64,000 bases of DNA from contig NZ_LMHV01000041.1 of the NCBI RefSeq assembly GCF_001429725.1, positions 248,001 through 312,000 on the forward strand, in the 5' to 3' direction. The notes under the pieces are model-generated. The model did not search any database. It worked only from the letters and a program-made list of their open reading frames with translations, and was not told the DNA's origin. Below are positions 1-8,941 of this stretch, one piece after another (the first letter of the stretch is position 1; every line of letters starts with the position of its first letter). Both the position numbers and the translations under genes were made by a program. This stretch comes from Rhizobium sp. Root708 (GTDB taxonomy: Bacteria > Pseudomonadota > Alphaproteobacteria > Rhizobiales > Rhizobiaceae).

Positions 1-849
1 ATCGAGCGGCGGGCGATGCGTCTGGAATGCGCAGTTTTCCCCAAGGCCGTGTGCGAAGCCTTGCACGATCTCGCCCACTAGGCCAGTGAACATGACGCTG
101 ACCGGTAGGCAGAACTGGCGAAGCGTGACGAGGCACTCGTCCAGAACCTTTAGATTCCCGTAGTCGCCCCAGACGATCAGCACTTCATCCACATCGTCGA
201 TGCCGTGTTTGCTGCAAGCCTCAAGGAGGCCCGGTCCAGCTGCACTGCCGTCGCGCCCGATGCGCATCGTTTGCGTTATCACCAACCCGTTGCGAGTCGC
301 TCGCTCGGAAAGCGGTTCGACAGCGGTTGTTTCCGGGCAAATCAGCAGCACGCGATGCGTTGGGAAGGCAGCATGCGCTGCCGCGCGTTTGAGATAGGAA
401 CGCCACAACACCCGCAATCCCAGAAGTCCGGCAAGAGACAAAACCGTCGTCGAGGCGATCGCCCCGCGTGAGATGGCGGATCCAACTTTCATGAAGAATG
501 CAATTGTCAGCAGGAATACCACCACGGCAGGGAGAATGGTGCATATCGCGGTGAGCTGGCGGCGAAACGACACGAGTTCCGCAGCTCTGTAGGTATGCGC
601 GCCTGCCATCGCCAGAACAAACATCGTCGCGACCAGGAGACCGATACCGATGTAGACTGACGGGTCGTCACTAAAGCCGAACGTTAGGTCCTGGTAGGCG
701 ATGTGGCCCGCGGCGCTGGCGAAGAGCAACAGTGCGAAATCAGCCATTGCTGCCGCATAGGTCACGACAACGCTGTTAAAGCCCAACCACTTCCGATCGC
801 TGCGGACCGAAAAGCGCGCATTCCAATTCTGTTCGACTGGCATGGTCAT
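1..849 (-). CDS. Polyprenyl glycosylphosphotransferase, N-terminal part (runs off the left edge)
   Basis: An open frame from ATG at 849 continues to the window edge, giving 283 codons with no stop. The visible part has about four or five hydrophobic helices in the first 150 residues, followed by a Rossmann-like region (HRVLLICPE near 160). This is the usual N-terminal half of EPS initiating enzymes that move sugar-1-phosphate onto undecaprenyl phosphate in the inner membrane. The catalytic bacterial sugar-transferase domain would lie beyond the edge and cannot be seen. A GAGGTGAT Shine-Dalgarno sits about 7 bases upstream of the start. It could prime a repeat unit for the second polysaccharide locus (18752-26871); an alginate-type synthase would not need it. 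The family call rests on architecture only. Confidence 0.72.
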   Translation of the reverse strand, partial: MTMPVEQNWNARFSVRSDRKWLGFNSVVVTYAAAMADFALLLFASAAGHIAYQDLTFGFSDDPSVYIGIGLLVATMFVLAMAGAHTYRAAELVSFRRQLTAICTILPAVVVFLLTIAFFMKVGSAISRGAIASTTVLSLAGLLGLRVLWRSYLKRAAAHAAFPTHRVLLICPETTAVEPLSERATRNGLVITQTMRIGRDGSAAGPGLLEACSKHGIDDVDEVLIVWGDYGNLKVLDECLVTLRQFCLPVSVMFTGLVGEIVQGFAHGLGENCAFQTHRPPLD

Positions 850-914
850 AAGAGATCACCTCAACCCACCAGCTTAGTTAACATGAGATAAATGCGCGCA
901 ACAATTGCCCCGAA

Positions 915-943
915 ATACTCCTTATTCAGTAAAACTGAAGTAT
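915..943. promoter_or_regulatory. Inverted repeat upstream of the glycosylphosphotransferase gene
   Basis: TTCAGT (925-930), AAA, ACTGAA (934-939) is a perfect 6-bp inverted repeat about 75 bases upstream of the start at 849. It is flanked by ATACT on the left and GTAT on the right, which partly extend the symmetry. It could be an operator for a dimeric regulator; no known regulator consensus was recognised. Confidence 0.25.
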
Positions 944-1011
944 GCGCTCAAGATGCCCCCAATACTGGCATAAGTATAAAGCAAGCGATGGAGGAGAGGC
1001 AGAGAGGCGAC

Positions 1012-1043
1012 GGGTGCTGCAGAAAGCCAGGGCGGCAGCACCC
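1012..1043 (-). terminator. Hairpin downstream of the small secreted protein gene
   Basis: GGGTGCTGC (1012-1020) pairs perfectly with GCAGCACCC (1035-1043) across a 14-base loop. It lies about 30 bases past the stop at 1073, where the long minus-strand alginate-type cluster ends. No U-tract follows on the minus strand, so intrinsic termination is only possible. Confidence 0.4.
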
Positions 1044-1072
1044 CGTCTGGATGTTCCAAACGCTTTCACAGC

Positions 1073-1435
1073 TCAATCGAGCTTGAAACTCGAGAATTCA
1101 TAGCGATTGCCGCTGCCCGCGCGGCTCACGACGTATTTCCGGGTCTTGGTTATGATGCGCGCGAAATTTCCATCGGTCGTGATGGTGCGCGCTGTCGATA
1201 TTTTGGCGTAGTCGTTTCCGGGAAAACTTGGCGGGCAGGCTTTCCCGCCGATCGCATAGATCCGGGCGCCGCCCTTGTCGAACCGGCGTTGAATCGGCTC
1301 GCCGTGCGGATCGGCCAGGACCTTGCATTCTGGCGCATTCGGGACCGGCAACAACTGGTACCAGGGGCTATCCGCATGGGCGGAAATCGCCGACAGCGAT
1401 AGGGACAACGAAAAGGCAAAAGCTGACTTCCACAT
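1073..1435 (-). CDS. Small secreted protein of unknown function
   Basis: 120 residues with a clear Sec signal peptide: MWKSAFAF, a leucine/serine-rich core, and a likely cleavage after AHA near residue 21. The mature part is about 100 residues with only two cysteines (ECKVL and KACPP) that could form a disulfide. No family was recognised. It is the last gene of the minus-strand cluster, 116 bases below the stop of the 426-residue Sel1 gene. A periplasmic role linked to the polysaccharide system is an inference from position only. The 116-base gap is T-rich and may hold its own promoter. Confidence 0.6.
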   Translation of the reverse strand: MWKSAFAFSLSLSLSAISAHADSPWYQLLPVPNAPECKVLADPHGEPIQRRFDKGGARIYAIGGKACPPSFPGNDYAKISTARTITTDGNFARIITKTRKYVVSRAGSGNRYEFSSFKLD

Positions 1436-1551
1436 GATACCAAGCCTCCTTAGCGTTCGCTTCTCCAGGTTACACCTTGCATTTCTGTTGTTTACTTACG
1501 AGTTCACGCAATTTTTTCAGCCAAATCATTCCAATTCTACATCGTATAACA

Positions 1552-2832
1552 CTAATTTGAGTTCATCTTCATGATTGCGGCTCGAGCCAAGGTATATCCG
1601 CTGGATGCGGACCTTTCCAACCATTGCCGGCCGATCGCCGCTTCATCCGCGGCACCTGCATCCAGGATCATCATGCCGAGAAGATATTGCGCCTCAGCGT
1701 CGTTCCGTTTGGCCGCCTGTTCGCGAAAGGATCGGGCCTTGACCGCCGATTGCTGAACGCCGGTACCATAGTAGTATGCATTGCCAAGTGCTCTCGCAGC
1801 GGAAGGCTGCCCAGCATCAGCCGCCTTCCTCAGAGTCTCGATAATGCGGTCCTTTTCGTGTTGAGCAACGTCCGACCGCCCCAGTGCCTGAGAGAGGTAG
1901 TCCGCAGCCGCGGCATCACCGTTAGAGACAAGTTCTTCGAAAATCGGGATCGATTCACCCGTAGAGCCCGCATTCCACAAACTCTGCGCAATGGTGAGAA
2001 GCGCGACAGGATCAGCTTTGTCGCCGGCAGCGCGCAAGGCTGAAATCGCCTTGCTTCGAACATCGGCAGGATATCCGGACGCCAAAAGCTGCTTGATCGG
2101 TCGACGTGCATCAGCCGGATTGAGCTTTATCGAGCGCACCAGGAGGTCAGCGCTTGTGGCAAGGTCCTCGGGAGTTCCGCCGCCGGCAACGCTCTTTGCA
2201 AGTTCCACGTAAAGCTTGGCGCGGCGCGGCGCGTCCAGGCGGTCGGCCCAGGTCATCGCTTCCTTGAAGTCTTTAGGTGTCCCTCGGCCTTCGGTAAGGG
2301 CGATCGCTGTCGCCTCGATACCCTTGCTGTTGCCGACGATCGCCGCCCAGCGGTACCATTTGAAAGCAACCTCGTCATTCTGCGGAATGCCGTCGCCGGA
2401 ATACTGAATCTCGGCATAAGCGGCGACACAGCTCTTGCAGCCGCGCATGCTCTCCGCCGCGAGAAGACTGAGGACCGAAGGCGCTTTCGGACCGAACGTG
2501 TACTCGTTCATGAGGATCGCCTTGGCAAGCAGACGCGTCGTATCCTTGGAGGGTGTTCCCGTCAGCAGGAGAGCAAACCCGTAGTCAAGGTTACGAATGT
2601 TGCGGTTGCGCGATGTCAGGGCCGCGGATGCGATCTCCAGCCGCTTCTGCGGCGGCAGTTTGGCTGCCGCCTCGACGCTGGGCCAGCCTTTGGCGGTGCG
2701 CATTTCCTCCCAGCTTGAGAACGTCTCGGTGGCCGGCCTCGGCGTCGGCTTGGCGGGTTGCGCGGCGTTCGCGCCGGCGGCCATCGCAAGGAACGCCAGA
2801 ACGGTGAAAGCGATTGATCGATGGCGCGTCAT
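1552..2832 (-). CDS. Secreted Sel1-repeat protein (426 aa)
   Basis: 426 residues. The N-terminus is a Sec signal peptide ending AGANA-AQ near residue 24. The rest is alpha-helical with Sel1/TPR-like repeats, clearest in AFKWYRWAA and AARALGNAYYYGTGV and at the C-terminus (AEAQYLLGMMILDAG). Sel1 repeats bind other proteins; in Pseudomonas alginate export the repeat protein AlgK anchors the export complex to the outer membrane. Unlike AlgK no lipobox cysteine is visible, so this is probably soluble in the periplasm. GGGAGG lies 9 bases before the ATG at 2832. The gene follows the 958-residue Sel1 gene by 20 bases, so both are in one transcript. Confidence 0.85.
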   Translation of the reverse strand: MTRHRSIAFTVLAFLAMAAGANAAQPAKPTPRPATETFSSWEEMRTAKGWPSVEAAAKLPPQKRLEIASAALTSRNRNIRNLDYGFALLLTGTPSKDTTRLLAKAILMNEYTFGPKAPSVLSLLAAESMRGCKSCVAAYAEIQYSGDGIPQNDEVAFKWYRWAAIVGNSKGIEATAIALTEGRGTPKDFKEAMTWADRLDAPRRAKLYVELAKSVAGGGTPEDLATSADLLVRSIKLNPADARRPIKQLLASGYPADVRSKAISALRAAGDKADPVALLTIAQSLWNAGSTGESIPIFEELVSNGDAAAADYLSQALGRSDVAQHEKDRIIETLRKAADAGQPSAARALGNAYYYGTGVQQSAVKARSFREQAAKRNDAEAQYLLGMMILDAGAADEAAIGRQWLERSASSGYTLARAAIMKMNSN

Positions 2833-2852
2833 TTATTTTATCCTCCCGTCCG

Positions 2853-5729
2853 TCAGTTCGACAGCTTCGCCGACTTCTCCAACCACTCCTGGGCGCGTGC
2901 TTCGTCGGGCGGCGTCCCAAAGCCGATTTGCAGCGCAATGGCGTATTTCTCGAAGGCTTTCCGGAACCCCGCATCAGCGGCCTTGGCGATCCATTCGGTG
3001 CTTTTCTCGCTCGACTGTTCGAAACCATGGGTCCCAGTCGCGTAGAAATCGGAAGCCAGAAGCATGGCCTGGCCGTTTCCGAGCGTCGCGGCTTTCAAAA
3101 CCCACGTCTTGCCAAGCTCCTTGAACGCCGGGCTGCTATCCGAAAGACGCAGATAAAGCCTGGCCAGAAGCATGGCGACCTGCGGTGAATTCTCTGCGGT
3201 GAGCTTGTTGAGAGCGCCTTCGATCTCCTGATCCCCAAGCGTTGGATGGTCGAGTGTCGTCTGCTGCGCGAGGATCATCTTGACGAGGCTCTCCAGAGCA
3301 CCGCCATCGCCGAGGCGAGCGGCCTTGAAGAGCCATCCATAGGCTTCCGCCTTGCTGAGACCGACGTCCGTGCCGGCCATATAGAGGCGACCAAGCTCCC
3401 GCATCGCCTCTCGCTTGCCGCCCTCGGCCGCGCCTTTCATGTATTCCACCGCAGCGGTCTGTTCGCTCGGTCGTTCGTCGCGGAGAAACGCAGCAATCTG
3501 GTACTCTATCGCCGGATCATCGGTTTTCTCGGCAATCAGCCCATCGAACATCGCCAGGTACTTGTCACGAAACTGCGGAACATCCTGCAGAGCGAGCGCG
3601 AGCTGCACCTTGTCCTTGTCCAGACACAATGGGCGATCAAGCAGACCGGATAGAATGGTCGCCTTGCGGGAACTATCGGGCTCCACCTGCGCCTGTTTCA
3701 ACACAACACGAAGATCACCCGCGCGCGCCGCGCTATCCAGCCATTGGCGCCAGTCCGTACCGCCGCCCTCCGATGCGCTTACCTTGAGGTCAACAAGCCG
3801 AAGCATCGCGGAAACGCTGCCCTTCTGCGCTGCCCGCACAAAAAGGCTCTTGGCGCGGATTGGATCTGGATCAAGTGCCGGATCATTATCGACGTACAAC
3901 CTCCCGAGTTCATAAAGCGCGTCGGCATTCTCGGTCGAGAGCGATGCCTCCAGAAGCGCGCGTGCAGCCGGAGCATCACGTTCCACTGATCCGGTCGGCG
4001 TCAGCAGCGTTTTTGCTTCGACCAGCTTGGCGAGTATCGCATCCGCCGCGACGGCCTTCGCGCGCCAGGATTGGCTGGCGGCTTCGTCGCGTGGCGTACC
4101 GGTTCCACCGGCATAGGCGAGGCTGAGGCGCATCATGGCTTCGACGTCGCCCTGCTCGGCTGCCTTCTGCAGATAGGCCACGCCCTCAGCCTTGCTGTCG
4201 GAGGATGCTGAGGCAAAGGCCTTGTCGGCAAGTTCCAGCAGGCTCTCGCTGTCACCGGCCGCAGCCGCCTTTTCTAGCCATTCGGCGGCTTTCGCGCGGT
4301 CCTTTTCCACGCCCTGCCCGCAGTCATAGAGCGCCGACAGTTCCCGCATCGCGCCAGAAAAGCCCGCATCCGACGATTGCTTGAGATAGTCGAGTGGCCC
4401 ACGATCGAGTTGGACCGCATCCGGACCGGAGCCGAGCTTGTAGAGGTCGAACGCAGCCTGGGCCGAGCCCATCTCCAACGCGCGCATCTGCACCTTGACG
4501 GCGCGCACGCTGTCAGGCGAGCCGCCTATGCCTCGGGCATAGACGACACCCAGTCGCTCCAGCACGGCGGCCGAGACATCCGGCAGCGAGGCCGCCTTCT
4601 CCAGGGCCTGTCGTTCCAGTGCGGGGTTTACAGCTCCACCATAGCTTCCGCGATAATCGGCGGCCCGCATCGTGAAGGCGGCAGCATTGCCGCGTGCGGA
4701 TTCTTGCCCGACCAAGGCAAGTCCTTCCTCCCGGGCCTGTCCGTCGGAAGGAGTGGACAACAGCAGGTCGGCGAGCGCCAAGCTGCTTGCCGAGTGGCCG
4801 AGACGCGATGCAGTTCGCAGTAGTTCTGCGGCTTTTTGTCGATCAACATCGATGCCATCGCCGCCATCTCGCAGCCGCTTGGCGAGAAGCGAGATGGCCC
4901 TGATGTCGCCGAGCTTTGCGGCCGACGCCAGCCATTGGACCGACGCCTTCACATCCCTCTCGCCAATATCAGGATCGGCAAGAATTTCGGCAAAGCTGGT
5001 CAGTGCGCTGCAGTCACCCTTTCCAAGATTTTCGGAAAGCTTGCCGATGATCCGCTGTAGCAGCATCCGGCCCGCGTCAGGCGTTTCGGCAAGATCGGGG
5101 CTTGTGGCGTAGAGACGCACAAGCTCGATAGCGGCCCCGGTATCACCGGCATCGGCGGCATTGCGAAGATAGGTCTTGGCGAGGGGAAGGTCTGGAGAAA
5201 CGAGATCGCCCCTCCTGTACATCTTGCCGAGAAATGTTCCCGCTTCGATGACGCCCCGCTCGTAAGCCGTCTTCTCGGCCTTCACGATCTCCTCAGCATA
5301 TCCGGCAGCCACATCGCTGTCGGCCAGAATGCGACCATAGAGATAGAGGGCACGACCGGCACCCGGAAACGATTGCTGACCGAGATAATGCACGATGCGC
5401 TCGGCTGTGGCGGGGCTCCTCGGATATCGGCTGTAGGGATTATAGAGCGCCTGTGCATCCTTCAGCATCGCATCCGGAGAGACCTTGGGTGCACTCTTGC
5501 CATCCCAGCTGGACCAGTTGCGAGGAGGCGCCGGAACGGCGGGAGTCACACATATCTGCGAATAGTCGAATTCAGGGCTGACAGGGATCGGGACGGCTTG
5601 ATCGGCCAGCGCGCTTGTCGTGGCAAATGTCGAAGCGATCGTCGCCGCCACGACGAAGCAGAGCGGTATTCCACCGCGCCGGCATGCGGCCAATAGTTTC
5701 AGTGCTCGTTGCTCGTCGATCCTACCCAT
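2853..5729 (-). CDS. Large Sel1-repeat protein with N-terminal signal/anchor (958 aa)
   Basis: About 958 residues, nearly all Sel1-type repeats (for example AKTYLRNAADAGDTGAA, AAEWLEKAAAAGDSESL, AYGWLFKAARLGDGGAL and a C-terminal AQEWLEKSAKL). A hydrophobic stretch near residues 22-40, ending SALA-DQ, suggests Sec export after a rather long charged N-region. I chose the ATG at 5729 because GAGG lies 8 bases upstream; an in-frame ATG at 5759 has no usable ribosome site. It is far longer than AlgK (about 475 residues). No catalytic motif was seen, so a scaffold role in the cell envelope is inferred from the repeats and from its place in the alginate-type operon. Confidence 0.85.
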   Translation of the reverse strand: MGRIDEQRALKLLAACRRGGIPLCFVVAATIASTFATTSALADQAVPIPVSPEFDYSQICVTPAVPAPPRNWSSWDGKSAPKVSPDAMLKDAQALYNPYSRYPRSPATAERIVHYLGQQSFPGAGRALYLYGRILADSDVAAGYAEEIVKAEKTAYERGVIEAGTFLGKMYRRGDLVSPDLPLAKTYLRNAADAGDTGAAIELVRLYATSPDLAETPDAGRMLLQRIIGKLSENLGKGDCSALTSFAEILADPDIGERDVKASVQWLASAAKLGDIRAISLLAKRLRDGGDGIDVDRQKAAELLRTASRLGHSASSLALADLLLSTPSDGQAREEGLALVGQESARGNAAAFTMRAADYRGSYGGAVNPALERQALEKAASLPDVSAAVLERLGVVYARGIGGSPDSVRAVKVQMRALEMGSAQAAFDLYKLGSGPDAVQLDRGPLDYLKQSSDAGFSGAMRELSALYDCGQGVEKDRAKAAEWLEKAAAAGDSESLLELADKAFASASSDSKAEGVAYLQKAAEQGDVEAMMRLSLAYAGGTGTPRDEAASQSWRAKAVAADAILAKLVEAKTLLTPTGSVERDAPAARALLEASLSTENADALYELGRLYVDNDPALDPDPIRAKSLFVRAAQKGSVSAMLRLVDLKVSASEGGGTDWRQWLDSAARAGDLRVVLKQAQVEPDSSRKATILSGLLDRPLCLDKDKVQLALALQDVPQFRDKYLAMFDGLIAEKTDDPAIEYQIAAFLRDERPSEQTAAVEYMKGAAEGGKREAMRELGRLYMAGTDVGLSKAEAYGWLFKAARLGDGGALESLVKMILAQQTTLDHPTLGDQEIEGALNKLTAENSPQVAMLLARLYLRLSDSSPAFKELGKTWVLKAATLGNGQAMLLASDFYATGTHGFEQSSEKSTEWIAKAADAGFRKAFEKYAIALQIGFGTPPDEARAQEWLEKSAKLSN

Positions 5730-5739
5730 CTCGAACGCC

Positions 5740-5976
5740 TCACTCGTCTGAACTGTCATCCCTGTTACGCATTGCCCGGGTTTGTGCCCGTACCATTTCG
5801 TCCAACTTCATCAGCAGCAACCAATTCTGAATGCTCTCCACGTCCGTCTTTCGCCCCAGAGGCATGATGATTGCCATGCAGGCGAGGACGCGGGTATTCA
5901 TGTCTCCGTCCCCAGGCAAGCGCCACCCGACCTGCGTTGGTCGCAGTTTGCGCTTGCGGAACGTGATGCTGCGCAT
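5740..5976 (-). CDS. Small basic ORF between two Sel1 genes (78 aa)
   Basis: A 78-residue frame fits exactly between two large Sel1 genes. Its ATG at 5976 lies 4 bases after the stop of the upstream gene (5981-5983) and its TGA ends at 5740, 10 bases before the downstream start at 5729. GGAAGAG upstream could serve as ribosome site. The protein has a very basic N-terminus (RKRKLR), a short hydrophobic stretch (VLACMAIIMPL) and an acidic tail (DDSSDE). No family was recognised. The close fit argues for translation and coupling. The alternative is that it is only a spacer frame; homologues with conserved amino acids would decide. Confidence 0.45.
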   Translation of the reverse strand: MRSITFRKRKLRPTQVGWRLPGDGDMNTRVLACMAIIMPLGRKTDVESIQNWLLLMKLDEMVRAQTRAMRNRDDSSDE

Positions 5977-5980
5977 CCGT

Positions 5981-8941
5981 TCACTCTTCCACGCCATCAT
6001 CCTCGACCTTCTCGTGAGACGCCGAGGACGGGAAGTCGGCGCCAAGTCCCATTTTTCCAAGCAGTTTTCTGGACTGAACATGCCGCTGCGCGGTTGCGCT
6101 GCGCAGCCATTCGACAGCAGCCGCGTGACCTTCGGGCGTCGCCTCCGCCTGACGATCCAACGCCATATGAAACATCGCGCTTCCGCTACCGGCCTGGGCC
6201 GCCTTCAATTGCCAGGCTTGCGCCTTCGCGATGTCCTTCGGCACGCCTGCGCCGTATCGATAGGTGTCGGCAAGGCGCATCATCGCAACCGATGCCTCCG
6301 GCCCAGCTGTGCTTGCGGCCCGCTCGAGCCACAGGATGCCGGCCTCCGAATCCCGGACGGTGCCGTATCCGGATAGCAAGGCGGTCCCGGTCGAGATCAT
6401 GGAGGATACGTCACCGTTGCGGGCGCCACGCATGGCGAAACGGAAGCTCTTCGCGCTGTCGACATCCGGACCGATCGCGGAACTGTAAGCCTGAGACAGA
6501 TCCTGCCAGGCGAAGACGAAACCACGTTCGCCGGCGGCACTCAGAAGCCGGATCGCCCGATCGTCGTCGCGCGCAACACCGCTGCCCTCGAGATAGGCAA
6601 GGCCCAGGTCCCGCGTCGCCATGCGGCTTCCGGCCTCTGCGGAGATGGTGAGATGGGCGGCCGACTTTGCAAGATTGCGCTCGACACCCCTGCCCGTCCT
6701 GTAGGCATCGGCCAACCGGACATTGGCGGCCCTGTTGTCTGGCTCGTCGGCGAGCGCTTGCTGATAGTAGCTGACCGCTTTTTCCTGGTCCTGCTCGACG
6801 AACTTGCCTTCCATATAGAGATCGCCCAGCTTCAGGCTGGCGTCGATGTCGCCGCGCGATGCTGCCTGCCGCAGGAGTTCCACGCCTGTCGCTGCATCCG
6901 TGAGCGATCCCTTGCGTTCAATATAAGCAGCCGATAGCGCGACACTGGCGCCCGGGATATCGATGTCAACAAGCTCGCGCAGGATGGAAACGCCTCGGAG
7001 ATTGAGCTTCAGATCCGCGGTTTCAAGCATGGCGCTGGCGAGGCCGATCTTGTCCTGCGGGTGCTGCCCCGCATGGCTCAAAGCCTGTTCCAGCCACTCC
7101 TTGCTGACATTGGCGTCGTGGGCACGCTCGGCGAGAAACCGGTAGAGTTCCACGGCTGCCTGGCTATCGTCCTTGCGGGCGGCCACGGTGAGGCTACCGA
7201 TCGCCTCGTCCATCTTGCCGTTCGCCTTCAGGAAACGCGCCATTGCGAGAACGGCTTCCTTGTTGCCGGCAGCGACCGTCTCGGCAAACAGCTTGCGCGC
7301 ATTCGCGAGACCGTCCTTCGGATCCTGCGAGACATAAAGGTTGGCCAATTCCCCCAGTGCATCTGTCGCCCCGGCGGCCAGAGCCTGCCGATAAAGCGGG
7401 ATCGCCTTCTGGACGTTGACGGCGACCAGATCGCCGTCCGCATAGGCCCGCGCCAACCGCAGGAGCGCATTCTTCGAGCCAAGCTCGGAGGCGCGGAGAA
7501 GATAGGGAAAAGCCTGCTTCCTGCGATCGGCATCGGGAGATGCGAGATACACGCCGGCCACGCGCTCCAGCACCTCGGCGGACTGGCTTACCGACAGGGC
7601 GTGTTTGTAGTAGCTCGCGGCCTTCTCTTCGTCGACCGTCCCGCCGACACCTTTGGCGGCCAGATCACCGAGCAGCAGGTCGGCGGTAGCGCTTTGGTTC
7701 TGCGCCATAAGGATGAGTTTTTCGGACGCAAGCGCGTAGTTGTCGGCAGTACGGAGCGACGGCGAACCGATGAGCGCTTTCACAAAGCGCGTCAATGCCG
7801 CGTTCGAGCCTCTCTCTATGCCCAGCCGGAAGATATCAAGCGCACGCCGGCGATCGGTGAGAACACCACTGCCATCCTGGAAGCTGTCACCGACCCTTAT
7901 CAGATCATCTACATCGACGATCGCGCCGCCCACCGCTGCCGCATAGAGCTCGTCCGACGCCCGTTTTCGCTGTTCGAAGCTCTCCCCGGCTCCCTCCAGC
8001 CTGTAAAGAACCGCCGTTGCATCCTTCGCCTCGAGCAGCTTGGTGATCCACTGTTCATAGGTCGGTGCCGGCACATCGAGCGCTCCCGCGTCGGTGTAAT
8101 CGCGCACCATCTCCTGAGCTGCCTCGAGACTTCCGGCGTTTGCTGCCGCCTCGTATTGAGCAAGCGCAGCCTGCCGATCAAAGACGCTGCTCTGCGGCAC
8201 GGCCAAAAGTCTGGCAACCCAAACAGGCGCTCTGTCGCTACCGAGCTCAGCTGCCTTCCGGTACCAGTCCAAGGCACTTCTCTGATCCTCCGGCTTCGGC
8301 GGCAGGCTGCGATAATAGGCGCCCAGCTCGAAGGCAGCATCCGCATCCCCCTGAGCCGCGCGCTGGAGCAGGACGTTCAATCCGAACGTATTCATCGCCC
8401 GCGCCTGCTCGGCACCGGTAGCAGGCAACTTCGCAAGCGCGAAGGCCGCAGATGCATCCCCCAGGCGAAAGGCAAGGTTCAGAGCCTCACGAGCTTCTTG
8501 CGCCTTCCCGGCGACCGCGGCAAGCTGCTGTCCCTTGAGGTAGGCCGCCGACGCATCCCCGACCTTCGTCGCCTCGTCGAGGAGAACGAGCGCTCGTTTG
8601 GTATCAATCGGCCCGCCCTCACCGACCAACAGCATCTTGGCGAGCATCACCTTCGCTTCAACCGGAATGGCACCAGTCAGTGAAACAGTGTTCTCCAGAA
8701 CCTGGCGGGCGGCAATGTAGTCAGGAATGCGAAGCGGATTGGCGGAAGACACGGCCGAGCCCGACCGCAACTTCTTCGCCATCTTGACGAGGCCCATTCC
8801 ATCCTTGTCCTGAACGAGCTCGTTGATCTCAGCTGCGATCGGCTGATCGGTAGGGGCCGCAATTCCGGGTGACCTTGAGGTCAACAGAAGCGCCGTTGCC
8901 AACAGCAATGCCGTCGGGAGATGTCGCCGCAGCCGTGTCAT
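5981..8941 (-). CDS. Very large secreted Sel1-repeat protein (986 aa)
   Basis: 986 residues: a Sec signal peptide (LPTALLLATALLLTS) followed by Sel1/TPR repeats over the whole length, for example ALDWYRKAAELGSDRAP, AASYYKHALSVSQS and AVSYYQQALADEPDNRAA. The ATG at 8941 overlaps the TGA of the AlgL-like gene (ATGA), with GGAG just upstream, so the two are translationally coupled. A second in-frame ATG at 8959 is less likely. No lipobox cysteine follows the signal, so it appears periplasmic and not lipidated. Its place directly after epimerase and lyase genes suggests a periplasmic scaffold for a polyuronate synthase, the role AlgK and AlgX share in pseudomonads. This is inference; no enzymatic motif is visible. 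Confidence 0.85.
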   Translation of the reverse strand: MTRLRRHLPTALLLATALLLTSRSPGIAAPTDQPIAAEINELVQDKDGMGLVKMAKKLRSGSAVSSANPLRIPDYIAARQVLENTVSLTGAIPVEAKVMLAKMLLVGEGGPIDTKRALVLLDEATKVGDASAAYLKGQQLAAVAGKAQEAREALNLAFRLGDASAAFALAKLPATGAEQARAMNTFGLNVLLQRAAQGDADAAFELGAYYRSLPPKPEDQRSALDWYRKAAELGSDRAPVWVARLLAVPQSSVFDRQAALAQYEAAANAGSLEAAQEMVRDYTDAGALDVPAPTYEQWITKLLEAKDATAVLYRLEGAGESFEQRKRASDELYAAAVGGAIVDVDDLIRVGDSFQDGSGVLTDRRRALDIFRLGIERGSNAALTRFVKALIGSPSLRTADNYALASEKLILMAQNQSATADLLLGDLAAKGVGGTVDEEKAASYYKHALSVSQSAEVLERVAGVYLASPDADRRKQAFPYLLRASELGSKNALLRLARAYADGDLVAVNVQKAIPLYRQALAAGATDALGELANLYVSQDPKDGLANARKLFAETVAAGNKEAVLAMARFLKANGKMDEAIGSLTVAARKDDSQAAVELYRFLAERAHDANVSKEWLEQALSHAGQHPQDKIGLASAMLETADLKLNLRGVSILRELVDIDIPGASVALSAAYIERKGSLTDAATGVELLRQAASRGDIDASLKLGDLYMEGKFVEQDQEKAVSYYQQALADEPDNRAANVRLADAYRTGRGVERNLAKSAAHLTISAEAGSRMATRDLGLAYLEGSGVARDDDRAIRLLSAAGERGFVFAWQDLSQAYSSAIGPDVDSAKSFRFAMRGARNGDVSSMISTGTALLSGYGTVRDSEAGILWLERAASTAGPEASVAMMRLADTYRYGAGVPKDIAKAQAWQLKAAQAGSGSAMFHMALDRQAEATPEGHAAAVEWLRSATAQRHVQSRKLLGKMGLGADFPSSASHEKVEDDGVEE

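Noticed and set aside
7061..8683. Open frame of 540 codons on the plus strand
   Set aside because: Antisense to the 986-residue Sel1 gene. Its composition (Arg, Leu, Gly and Ala rich, no motif) fits a shadow frame.
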